Source: Rallus limicola (lineage: Eukaryota; Chordata; Aves; Gruiformes; Rallidae). Taken from it: a stretch of DNA of 64,000 nt. Position numbers and translations under genes: made by a program. The notes under the pieces were generated by a model that saw only the letters and a list, made by a program, of their open reading frames with translations, had not been told where the DNA came from and did not search any database. Shown here piece after piece: positions 37,696 through 50,100 of the stretch (position 1 is its first letter; each line of letters opens with the position of its first letter). The DNA is taken from assembly GCA_022605955.1 (NCBI GenBank), contig JAKCOZ010000001.1, positions 35,017,646 through 35,081,645 of the forward strand. Reading direction: 5' to 3'.

Positions 37696-39610
37696 CTATT
37701 AAAAACAAAATAAAAAACCCACAAAGCATGGAAAAGTCAGCTCAACTTGATTACTTTTTGGTTTTAGTATTTTAGTAGACTTCCATCTTCTCTCCCAAAT
37801 GAGGGGTAGTTTCACACCCACAATTTATTAGGATGTTCAGTTTAAATAATGACAATTGTTTTCATAAACCAAGAAAACCGACAAAGCTTCAATCCCTTTA
37901 AAAGCCCAAGAGATTATCTGTCATACTAAACCAATTCCCAGGGCTTTCACTTATCTTATAGCTATTTTTGGTTATTACAGTGGCATCTCCTACTACACTG
38001 AAAGTTTGGTCTGCCTTTGTCTCATTTAATTCCTCTTTCAGACTAAGCAATATTAATTTCATATGTAATCTTTACATTTCTCTGTTTAATGTCTCCTTGA
38101 AGAACCAATTACAACTTTTTAACATGTTCTCAAAAGAAAGTGTAACACTTTGAAAAAGCAGAAAAGAAGAGACTGGTGTTCCTTCCATTTGAAGGGCAGG
38201 CTTCCCACACTGCTAGCATTCAAATCTGTCTTTCTGATCTAAAAGATCTCAATGTATTTTACACTGACAGTGTGTTCCAAAGTTTTCTAGGAAAAATTAG
38301 CCTAGTTAATTTATTTTTTGCCTGTTGGAAAGGCTTCTGACAAGTTAAAGTCTTCATCAACACATGCAAACTACAAATCCATGTTACATAGATGTACAAG
38401 TTATTAGATACTGCTAGCATGTTTAAATTCTTTGCATGTTCATACATTAACATGCTAATTAGTCTGTCAGACTGTAACCAGATCTTCTTGATGAGATCAA
38501 AGGCAATTTTATTTTAGTTTCAGTTGACACAAGTCACAAAGTTTATAGCTGATGAAAGGAATAGTAGTTGCAGGGGTGCAGGGAGAGAAGTGGTACTGAT
38601 GATGACTGGAGTGGCATGGTAAGGAAGCCCCTGTTTTATGGCAAGATGCTAAATCATTCTAACGTGTAAACTAATCTAGCCCTGGACAAACATTATCAGA
38701 ACTACTTGAAAGGAACTGAACTCCCCTTGTGAAATGGTAGAAAAAATAAAGGACAAATAGCATGATAATTAGGTGTATATTCTACAATACTAATTTCTAG
38801 ATTTTGTGGAAAAAGAAATTGAGAATATAAGCTTTTATCTAGTGAAAAACTAATTTAGCATAATGAGAATATCCACTCTTAATAAAGTAGAATTTCACTG
38901 AGCACTGGTGAAACAAATTAAGTATGACAGTCTGGTGTGTTTACTGGTGTACCACTTAGAAGTCAAACAAGATGGACACTTATACAGTGGGAAAAATTAA
39001 TTGTAAGATATGTAACTGATAAATAATTAGTGCATCTTCCAATTTCTTGTTTCATTTTGATGCACAAGCACAATTTAACCTGCTTGAACTTTTCAGGATA
39101 CTCTCATGTTTCACATCTCTCACTTTTATTTTATTGCATGCAGCTCTCCAGTGATTTTTAAGTACCAGAAAGAATGATATTGCTACAAGTCTTCTAATAT
39201 TTTTATAACATCATTCCATCACTTTATGCAAAATAATGACATGATTCCTCCAAACCACAGTCTAAACCATTGACAAATGAAAAATAAAACCCCATCAAAA
39301 AAAAGGTAAAAGAAGAAACTGCTATAACATCAAGCCCTCAAGAACCATGCCCATAAAAAGAGGGGGGAAAACCTGCAACTACATTATTATCAATTATCTT
39401 CTGAAACAATGTGGACATAGACTAGAGTGGAATTACACAGAACAGAAACAAATACCAAGATTGTATTGACTTAGGAGTTTTGTATGAAGTCAAGGATGAA
39501 AGAGCTGAATTACTAATAAGCACATGAAATCATTGAATCAATCTCTGGTTCCCAGTGGGGAACCAGGTTCAAAAATAAACAAAATGTGGATTATTCAGGT
39601 AATGGATAGC

Positions 39611-39683
39611 AAGACTTGTAACCCTCCCCCACCCTCAAAAAGAAACCCAAAACCCCAAAAAAACCCCACAAACAAAAAAAAAA
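39611..39683. repeat. A/C-rich tract abutting a CR1 copy
   Basis: It begins gacttgtaaccc and continues as A runs broken by CCC or CCCC, directly joined to CR1 sequence at gagggccacaaaaatga. It resembles the A/C-rich insert inside the CR1 at 75-660, including the acttgtaa start. Confidence 0.7.
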
Positions 39684-40126
39684 GAGGGCCACAAAAATGA
39701 TGAAAGGGTTGAAGCACCTCTCCTATGAAGACAGACTGAGTTGGACTTGCTCAGCTCAGAGAAGAGAAGGCTCTGGAGGGACCTTATAGCAGCCTTCCGG
39801 TACCTGAAAGGTGCCTAGAAGAAATCTGGGAAATAACTGTTCATGAGGGAATGTAGCAATAGGACATGGTAATGGTTTTAAACTACAAAAGAGGAGATTT
39901 CGGTTTGATATTAGGAAAAAAATATTCAATATGAGCGGTAGATCACTGGAACAGGTTGCCCAGAAAAGTAGTGGGGGCCCCATCCCTGGAGATAGTAAAG
40001 GTCAGACTTGATGGGGCTCTGAGCAATGTGATCTAGTGCAGATGTCCCTGCTTACTGCAGAGGGTTTGGACTAGATGACCTCTAAAAGTCCCTTTCAACC
40101 TTACACATTTTGTGACTCTATGATTA
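39684..40126 (+). mobile_element. CR1 LINE 3' fragment
   Basis: 'gagggccacaaaaatgatga', 'cctctcctatgaagacagac', 'tcactggaacaggttgccca' and 'ggtttggactagatgacctc' lead to 'gactctatgatta'. It is 5'-truncated, on the plus strand, antisense to DOCK4, and closely related to the copy at 75-660. Confidence 0.92.
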
Positions 40127-40964
40127 AAAACATCCACCAACAAATAAAAGCAACCCCAAAACAAAAAATAAACTCAAGCCAAAACCTTTCTAAAGGACGC
40201 TGTTAATGTGAGAAATGTATAAGGGTTCAAGGGGAGAAGGGAGAAGTCAGGAGGAAAATGCACTAAAGGATATGAAACAGAAGATCACAAGTACCTGAGG
40301 AAATCCCTTGAGCTGAAAATAGCTGGAGGCTGGGAGAGCATCAGGGGGTAATTACCATACATGCATACATGTGTGCTCAGTTCTTACTCTCCTTCCTTAA
40401 GTGTCTGCTTACAGCACTGTAGATAGACTCTTGGTCTGAATAAGTAAAACTGTTCTTACAATTACTCAAATCCTAAAATTGCTCTAAAGCCACTAGATCC
40501 TGATTCTTTCCCCATTGCAGTAATTTATTATAAAAGTTTTAGAAACCAGTACAGCATAGCTACCAAAGAGCATGTGATATATTGGGTCCTTACTTAGCAT
40601 ATGTTTATACTGGGATGGGCTCTAGTTGGTGCTGGCAGTTGGGCTCTTAAGAGAGTCATACGTTCCAGAAAAATGACAACCACACAGTAATCAAAGAGAC
40701 AAGCTTTGCTATACAACTGATTCTAGCTAACAACTTGTTACAGCAATTTCTCTTTAAAGAGTAACTTGCATTTATGCTACATTCAGTCATTTTATTTATG
40801 AGCAAGGAATTATTTCCATTTTCCACGGGATCTTTACAGAAACATAACCAAATAACCATTTCCACCAAAAATTTCATGATCCAGTCCAGGTGAAACTCAG
40901 TGAAAACCTTAATTTTTTCCCCCTTTTTAAACAGAGTAAACTGTACAGGATTTAAATGAGAAGG

Positions 40965-41159
40965 ATAGTGGAAGACGTTGCCCAGGGAAACTGTGGGTGC
41001 CTCCTCCAAGGACAAGTGTTCAAGGACAGGTTGGATGAGGCTTTGGGCAGCCTCGTCTAGCAGAGGGTGTCTCTGTCCATGGGGAGGGGCAGGGGTGATG
41101 ATCTTTAAATATGATATTTAAAGGTACCTTTCAACCCAAATCATTCTATGCATCTATGC
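40965..41159 (+). mobile_element. Short CR1 LINE 3' fragment
   Basis: 'gacgttgcccagggaaactg' through 'gtgcctcctccaaggacaag' and 'gaggctttgggcagcctcgt' to 'aacccaaatcattctatg'. Only about 200 bases remain. It is antisense to DOCK4 and appears to be a different subfamily from the neighbouring copy at 39.7-40.1 kb. Confidence 0.88.
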
Positions 41160-41184
41160 AAAAAAAAAAAAAAAAAAAAAAAAA
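41160..41184. repeat. A25 homopolymer
   Basis: Twenty-five consecutive A bases immediately after the CR1 3' end. Lengths of such tracts are unreliable in assemblies and usually polymorphic. Confidence 0.95.
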
Positions 41185-44100
41185 GTAATTAAGCATTTCT
41201 TCTTAAGCTTGCTTAAGAACTTTCAAAAGTGGTGTCTGCATTTTAAGGTTTTTAAAAAAGTCTAAACACATTGAGTTTCACCCTTTTAATTGCCAGAAGA
41301 AATCAAATCACAGAGACAGGAAAAGAGAGGAGCAGAAAGTACTTTCACAAATACTGCCCTGTTCTCCTCTTACAGAAACTTGGCAGAGGTTTAATCAGTG
41401 TCATGAGAGGACAGTTCATATGAATTTTGTCCTGGTCTACATCCATTCAGGAAGATCTGCTCTGTTTTCAATGTCTCAAAGCAAATCAAGACACGTAGGT
41501 CATATTATTAAAAGAAATACCAGATTTTCTCCATTATCATGCCAGGCAAATTAAATCCAAGAGGAGACTTAGTCTCTCATGGTCTGTAAAGAATAACAAT
41601 GTTTTATATGGAAGAAAAATAACTGAAATTGACTGGAAAATTATCAGAAAGAACATAAAGTACAGTATATATCAGGCAGATAAAACAACAGCTTCCTTTT
41701 CTCAAAGTATGTGACCTATCTGACATTTTCTAATCTTTACAAAAATACCATGTTTGGTTTAAATTTGCCCTTGTGTCTGGATGTGCATTCACACATACTT
41801 CACTCACACATATTTCACTTATGGTTTTAAAAAAAGTTTACTACTGGCAAGCAAAATATAGGAAAACCAACTATACTGGACTTACACAGTTCAGATAAAT
41901 ACACTGGAATGTTAAGAACTTAAATCCATGTCCCTAACAATTCTTTAGCACAGTATTTGTATGAACATATCACGAGTAAAGGCTCTTATGATCAAAAAGT
42001 TTAAAACAGGCTTGTAAAAATGAAGCAGAAAACCTTATCAGAACATTGCTGACTGGAAAAATGAAAATAGATTTGGAAAGCAAACTTCACTCTGGAAAGG
42101 ATAAAGGAAAGAAAATTATAATAGAGCTTAGACAAATACATTTGAATCCAAATTTAGAAAATTATTACACTCAATATATTGCTCTGGGGATATCTTAATC
42201 ATTTTAACTTCCTCAATGTAGAAATCCCACTGCTTCAATTCCCTAAAATCTGAGATTGCCTGTATAAAACCAAGGGCATTCTTTTGCCGCCCCTCTCCTA
42301 CTAAAAACAATTCCAACTTCCTCTATAAAGTATTCATCCTCCCTTTAACTGAGCTTTTAATTTATGGCAATGGCTATTACACAATCACCTGTAAGAATAT
42401 GCACCAGTTTTCTGGGGGATCTTTGCCTTAACCGGTATATCAGAAAGGTAATTCTAACAGATTAAATCATCTTGTTTTCACTTAACACAGGCAATTACAG
42501 CCATAAGTAGCACTGAAAGGGAAAGTCCTGCTTAATATCTGAGTCTTGAGGTAGACTGTGCTGAGTACAAATGGTGAATTATCTGCACAACTCAAATATC
42601 TCTGAAGTATATGTTTACTGAGTTTTTAATGTCTCATATTTAATCAAATGTAAGGAATTTAGAGAAACAAGAGAGGCACATCTTAGTACAGTACATCAGT
42701 TTGTAATTACTGGTTGAAGACATGCCTATAGGATTGAATCTCAATCAGATATGATGAGTCTTTAAACATGATTAAAAAAAAGCAACAGACTTATTCCAGT
42801 TTATATCCATATTGAGAAATATAAAGTTCTCCTCTCTAACTCTTTGTCAGTGAAAACATCCAATGGTTATTTTCAGCATGAAGCTTGGTACAGGAGTAAG
42901 TAACACCAATATCAAAAATGATGTTCAACTTTAAGGCGACAAATTTTCCTCTACCTGTAATGAAGTTGTGTGGCATAAAAGATCTAGAACATTTGAAAGC
43001 GTTATAAGGAAAAAAATAAAAAATAAAAAGAGGGAGCCTGTTCTTAGGGAGCATCGCTATCCTGTTGTGACAGTTCCTTTAAGCTTTCTGAATTCACCAG
43101 GGCTTCTGGACTGTGCAATGAACACATGGATGTCAACATCCAGTTAATAACACTGTTGACCATTATAAGGTCAAACCCCATTACAAAAGTCAGCTTCGTC
43201 TAGGACTGACGCAGTTTTCTGGGTAAGAAAAGACTATAGAATGCTGAACCACACACACTGAGATTATTAAACACGTCTTGTAAAGCTAATTCACTTTAGT
43301 CTCCTTAGATGCAAAGGGCACTTCTAGATACATAGGTTATGGTCTGAGTCAACAGAAGCTGGAGAAAAGCAAATTAAAGCAGGTATGTGTTGTAGTTGGT
43401 TGCTACCTGAACCATTTCACCGCATAAAAAGCTGCTTATCTTGGCTCAGCTACTTTCTAGCCACTATCCCAATAACACGAGGTTAGCAAATTACAACCAA
43501 CCATAAGGCAGAAGGTTGTTGTAGGTGTGATGTGAGATGACAGAAAACAAAGAGGAAAAAAAACATTGGTGTTGGTCCTGGTGAGAGTAGGAGGTAATAA
43601 GCTGTCTCTTAGAAGAATGGAAGAACTGTGAAGATCAAAGAGTGTATCTAGGGAAGATGTTCTTACTTCAGACAATAATGTAGTGTGTTGAAAAAGAGTG
43701 TCAATATATTCCGCCTAATTACAGAAGTGACCCATTAACCCCAACACTTTGGCACTACTTAGTTAGCACCCTATTATTCAACCTATTTGGCTAATCAAAA
43801 TCAGATTTTTAAATATTAAAATCTAAAGACTGAATCGCTCCTGCTAAGCTTCTACTTTGAAGTGAGGGCTAGAGCTATGTGGAAAGGGAAGCTCCATAGA
43901 ATTTAACACAAAAACCCTGTAAAGCTGCAGTGATGTGGATCATTATGCGGCGTTAACGTCCCTGTGCATCACTAACTTTAAGTGCATATTCCTCAGGGAC
44001 ATTTACTCCATAAGTGAATTTAACTGTATGTGAAAGGTGCTGAATTGAAATGTCTGGGCTGCTAAATCAAAATGTGTGCAGCACAGCATCGGCAGTACCT

Positions 44101-44509
44101 GCCTCTTCATACAGTCCTGGCAATATGTTTCAGCTTTGACTGGGCAAAAATATCTTGAAAGCACTATTTATAGCCTGAGAGAATAAAAACTCCAAACTCT
44201 TCTTGCCCCAGATGTAGGTGCTAACCAGGCACACTACTATGTCCGACCCAAGAGCAAAATAAGCTTCATGAGTTCAACAAGCAACAAACTGTCCAAGGGC
44301 TGAATGGGATTGGAGGACAGAGACCTGATCAGCATCAATTACATGAAAGCAGCAATTACGAGGAGCAGGAGGAAAGGCCAATTAAAGTTGCAAAACAACC
44401 ACAAGACAGATTGCTGGAGGACACACTTAGCTAATGGAGGTCAGCCTTCCTGAGCCTGCCAACTATAAACCACAAATTTTAAATAACCAGTAAAGAGAAA
44501 AGAGCCAGG

Positions 44510-44775
44510 AGTGATTTGCAGGTTGGAGATGACAACAGATGCTCAGGGGTCCTATTATCTTTGCCATGCAGGTCATTATAGGTTGGCTCTGCAGGCTTCC
44601 TTCCCTTCACAGGCAGGGGGCTGCATCACTCCTATTCAGGACCTGCACACAAGTGCTGGTCCGCTGCTGCGCACAGGGTGTCCCCCCAGCTATAGGACCT
44701 GCATGCCAGCTGTCCCCACCTCACAGAGACTTGAATGCTCCCATTGAACCTCAGGGGACAGTGCAACACAGGTAA
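44510..44775. other. GC-rich patch within the 15.8-kb intron
   Basis: GC content is clearly above that of the AT-rich surroundings and there are repeated elements of the kind 'aggacctgcac…gctggtcc' and 'aggacctgcatgccagctgtcc'. Two overlapping plus-strand frames of 78 codons are open but unrecognisable. It could be an old repeat or a conserved regulatory element; I see nothing that decides this. Confidence 0.3.
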
Positions 44776-46011
44776 TCAGCAGCAAGGAGAAGGTCAGATC
44801 AGGACAAACGTCAGAACATTTGTGTTAATGTTTTGTTTGTTCTTTTATTTTTCTAGAAACATTTGTACCTAAGTGTCAAAGTAATGATCCTTCATCACAG
44901 AACTGTTTTTAAACTTACACCGAGGAAGCTGTGAGTTACAACTGCAACACAGATATTATAACAAGGCTTTTCTCATATTCCAACCACATTTAGAGCTGCA
45001 GAGTTTCTTGTAGCATATTAATATGGAACAAGGTTTTCAAGCTGAAGATAGCTGTCAAAGATCAAAGGTAGTTGTCTTTGTTAGAAAGAAAAGAGAATTT
45101 AGTTTGCCAGCTATCCTCAAAAAGCCTTCTAGTGAAATAAATTCCAAATTGATTATTTAGTACTGTAACAAAACACAGCATGATTGTATTTGAACAAGAC
45201 AGCATCTCTGATAGTTATAGCTTTCAATGTGCAAATCTAAACTGTCCTGACAGCAGCCACTAATTTAAAAATAATTACACAGAACTCACTAGGAGCTTTT
45301 GTTAGGAACTGCTTTTTTGAAAGCTTTGCTCAGAATTATAGGTCCTTTAGAACTGTGAATTGAAAAGGAGCAGAAAACATTATTTTGTTTAGAGAAAGTT
45401 CCTGTTCATTTACATGTCTGTAAAATACAAGCTAATGAGTTGCTTTGTTTTATACCCTAAACATGACTAGAACAGCTCTTAAAACAATTTCAGTTGCAGG
45501 GACTGAAAATCTCTGGATGTGGCACAGGCAAAATGATATTACCAGGGATGTAAATCCTGTAAATGCAAAATGGTTTAGAAAAAAAGCTCCTTAGAATACT
45601 CCATAGAACGGGACAAGAGCTGTGTAGATACTGTCAGTGGGACGATCTGAAAGAAACACATAGAACACAATTTTAATTTGATGAGAGAGCTAGGGACCCT
45701 TCATATACCTTGCCTCCTACCCTCCAAGTCAATCCATTTTAGCATTTTAGTGGCTAGGATGTTCTACAATGTAACTATCCATGCTGATATACTGAAAATA
45801 AGAAGAAAAGCTGGAAGATAAAAGACAAGGGCAGGTGTCCTAGTTAATTTTCTTTCTAGTAGCTGGTGTAGTTCTGTGTTTTGGATTTGGAAAAATGTTA
45901 ATAGCAACAACTAAAATAATCAGTGTAAGTAGCATTTACACTGTCAAGGACTTTTCAAGGTCATGCTCTGCTTGCAAGAAAGCTGGAATTGCATGAGAAA
46001 GAACCACACAC

Positions 46012-47140
46012 TCAGCTTGACATCATCTGCAAGTCTGCTGAGGATGCACCTGATCCCACTGTTTGTCATTGACGAAGATATTCAATAGTACTGGTCCCAG
46101 TATGGATGCCTGAAGGGCATCACTCGTCATTGATCTCTATCCAGCTATTGACACTGAGCTGTTGACCACTACACTCTGGATGTGATCATCCAACCAACTC
46201 CTTATCCACCAGACAGTCCATCCATCAAATCCATCTCTCCACTTTAAAATGAGGATATTGTGAGGGGTGATGTCAAAGGCCTCATAGAACTCTGTAGCTC
46301 TTTCCTTGTCCACTGATACAATCAATCCATCACAGAAGGCCACTATGGATTTGCCCTTGGTTAAGGCATGCCAGCTGTCTTGAATCATCTCACTGTCTCA
46401 CATGTACCTTAGCATAGCTTCTAGAAGGATCTGTTCATGATCTTCCCGACAAAGATGAGGTTGACAGGTGAGTAGTTACAATGGTTTCCTTTTCTATCCT
46501 TTTAAAAATAGATGTTTCCTTTATTTCCAGTCACCAGGGTTTTCACCTGACTGCCACGACTCTTCAAATATCATGGAGTGTGGCTTGGCAGTTGCACCAG
46601 CCAGCTCCCTCAAGCCTCTGGCATACACCTTATCCTGTCCAAGACACTTATGCTCAGGTTCCTCAGGTGTTCTCAAACTTTATTTTTTTCTTAGAGTAGA
46701 AGAGAGACTTTGCTTCCCCATGTCCCACCCTAGAGGTCCATCCACTCAAGAAGTGTGGAAAGAGGGATTGCCAGTGAAAGCCAAGGCAAAAAAAGTTGTT
46801 GAGTATCTCAGCTGCCTTCTTATCTGTTGTTACCACTTTGCCAGTTCCATTCACCACAGGGGTATATTCTTGCTTTGACATTCCTTTGCTGACTGACCCA
46901 CCTATCGAAGCTCTTCTTATTCTTCTTTGCATCCCTTGCCAGGTTTATCTCCAGCTGTGCCTTGGCCTTCCTGACCCTATCTCTACACAAAAAGGCAAGC
47001 ATCTTTATAATCTTCCCAGGATATCTGTCCCTGCTTCTGCCACCTGTACATTTCCTTCTTGCCCTCTAGTATGACCAGAAGGTGTCAACTCAGGCATGCC
47101 AGTCTCTTGCCATCCCTTCCTGATTTCTTAGACATGATCC
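46012..47140 (-). mobile_element. CR1 LINE fragment from inside ORF2, 1.1 kb
   Basis: The plus strand shows the reverse complement of CR1 ORF2: 'cttgacatcatctgcaagtc', 'ccttatccaccagacagtcc', 'gatctgttcatgatcttccc', 'gttgagtatctcagctgcct' and 'gccttggccttcctgaccct'. On the minus strand, short frames with RT-like words such as GFDGWTVWWIRSWLDDHIQ can be read, but there are many frameshifts. Neither the 3' end nor the 5' end of CR1 is present, so this is an internal piece. Same orientation as DOCK4. Confidence 0.9.
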
Positions 47141-50100
47141 AGAGGTGTATTTGATTTTTAAAAAGCCAACTAAGCAATCTGGTATCATTTGTGAAATATC
47201 ATAGTAACAGGAGGATGTTATACTTCTGGGATCATCCTTAAGGAGATCAGCTCAGGAAGATACAGGCACACTGCATTTCACAAAGAATTTCATCACTGTA
47301 GAAAGTGAAATCCCGTTGTTGAAACAATTTATTTTTTGTTTTGAATTGCAGAAGATACCAAAAGAGTGGCTGGCTGCTTATCAGTGAATGGATTCACCAC
47401 TTTCAAGAAACAGGGTAAATCTCATTAACATGCTTGAAGCTGCCAGTAAACACATGTCAGATGTAAAGACCGTGACAACCACCAGTCAGCTGTCTGCTCA
47501 GTGCTTTCTCCCCCTATCACAATACCTCAACTTCATTACTGCAGCAAAGAACAATTCTGTTATTTGCAAGAAGCTTTTGAATAGACTCACAATAATTACA
47601 TGACTCAAGTGAAGAAAATGTCCTCTGTGATTAAATATACACATATGAAGAAAAGCTCTGGGATTGGGACCTTCAGGGTGATACTTAATGAAAAATTATT
47701 TGGGGTGGGGTGTGTGTCTGCATTTAAGCATATGACAAGGGGATGGCAGAAAGAAGTAAGCCCATTTCTACTATTTATATACCGCTAGCTAGTTTTTATA
47801 TTGTTACTTGATATTCTTGTTGATACGAGGCAAACATTAGAACAACTCTGCATGTGATAGAATTCCGGGAGCATTGGTGACTACTACTGAATTTTTACTA
47901 TTGTATTAAGTACGCTTTGGCATTTAAATCAAAGGCAAAGATGAATAAACGGATTCCTTTTCTCAGTTACCCTACTGTCCAGTTTCAACAGAACATTACC
48001 CACATTTCCAGCTTTACTACAGAAACTCTCAACAAGGCCTAAGAAACATTCACCAGAAAACAGCTAATTCAGCTAGTGAAATGCCTCTTATGAGGGATTC
48101 TCAAACTGTAATACGTCAAGATTTCAAATGGATTGTAGATCTACAACGTAAGTCCCTCATTTTTCTGTGACTTTTTGCTCTTCCTTTTAATAATGTGATA
48201 TAAAACAAGTTGCTTTGAAAAAGTGGAGAATAAAAGATCTACGAGCTTTTTCAAGACAAAACTTTGACCTGTTGGTTTTATATCACTACAATATAAAGAA
48301 AATATTACCCACAGAATTTTGAAAGACCAATTATTTTTACAGAGCTAAAGCATTCATTTGTTTGCTAGTGCTCCTTACCTGCTTTTTAATGAAGACAAAC
48401 TTCCAAGCCATAGCTGTCCTTGTATACACTTCCCATATATACTTATTCTATGCTCAAAAGAAACCCAGCTGACTCTTCCAAATAATATAAACTGCTTTTC
48501 CCCATTCTTCATTTCCAGGGACTTTAAATCAAGGAAAGTCCAATTAAATTCTGGCTTTTCTTCCCTTTCCATAGTTCCAGTCTATCTTTCCTTCAGTTCC
48601 TAATGAACCGATAAGACAAAGGAGATGGGAAGGAGAAGTAAAACAATGTAGAAGTTCCTTTCACTAGTCTAAGTATGTAGTCATGTATTTGCATCTTTTT
48701 CTCCAGTGACTTGTAGGAATAATAAGTCTTTTGGTAGATACAATCAAAGCTTTGTAAAAGTATTAAAATAGGATTTGTAAAGCAGAGGATATTCCCCATA
48801 GAGTAGTACAGTCTCATGAAAGGTCAAAATTCAGGGTGTCTTTACTCCCCAATATTGCTTAAACATATTTTGTGTAACTAATATATCCAGGCAATATTAC
48901 TTTCAGTAATTAAAAATACATATTTATGGATTCATGGAAATCAGAACAGCAAACAACAGCAGCTGTTAAATTTAGGCTGTCTGTTCTCCATACAGGATAA
49001 AGAAAATTGGAAAAATTCATGTAACTGCTTGTGGGAGAAAAACGCTTAAGTATGTCAGACAGATTTCTTTTCCTAGAATTAACAGCTCTTTACTAAGTCC
49101 AAGCTCACTGACAGATACAGACACTTACCATAATGAAGAGAACAGATTCCTTAGCTTTCTTTACATTTTTGCTCTGCAGACTCTTATTCTAAGCTTTGAA
49201 AGAGGGAATATGCTTCTAGTCAAATCAAATCATTGAAAAATGCATGTTATCACAAGGACAGCATTTTGTGAGATCATTTGTATAAAAAGAGAAAGATTCT
49301 AGTTCTAGTTTCCTTTTAAAAGCTTCTGAAAATAGAAAGCAAGGAGGGAGAGCGTGTACTTGCATATGAAAAGAATAAAAGAACTTTTAATAATCTAGGT
49401 GAAAGAGTGATGAGTATATTCAATAGCTTTCAAAGACAGAATTCTGACAAGATTTAGCTGGACAGCTAAAGGACATCTAATTAAGTTAAAAGCTGAACAA
49501 TGCAGATATGATGGCAAAAAAATTAAGTTATTTTTCCTAAATTGAGCATATGAAATATTAATGTAGGAAACTCAAAAGCACGGCAACATCCTGGGCAGCT
49601 CCTTCTATCTGATGAATGAGCAGAAACTGAAGAAAAACCAAACAAAAAACCAAAACAGAACACTGAGATACAAAATGTGATTTTTATTGGTCGACAGAGA
49701 AGTTTGAAAGTATGCAAATTTCCTTCCAGAAATTAATGCTGCAGCTTCATGTAGAATCTTTACTTATGTTATTTGCAAAATTACATGGAAGGATTAGAAG
49801 AGGACCAAAAAATTCAGAATGAAGCATCACAAACCAAGAACCTTGCAGTCAGGACTGACTAGCTGAACTATAGATGCCAGCATTATAGGCCCTTTAAGTT
49901 AATGTACAAGGAAAACAACTGTCAATATAACACCACTGTACTGACTCAGCCATTACTTAACCTTTTCTAATATCGTAAGAGTTTAATCATTTAGATGGGC
50001 AGAAAGAAATATAAACTCTGATGTTAACTCACAAGTAGTTGTGGTCAGATCTCAGCACTGGTAAAATGTCACCAGTTCAGATCTTAAGCTGACAAAGCCT

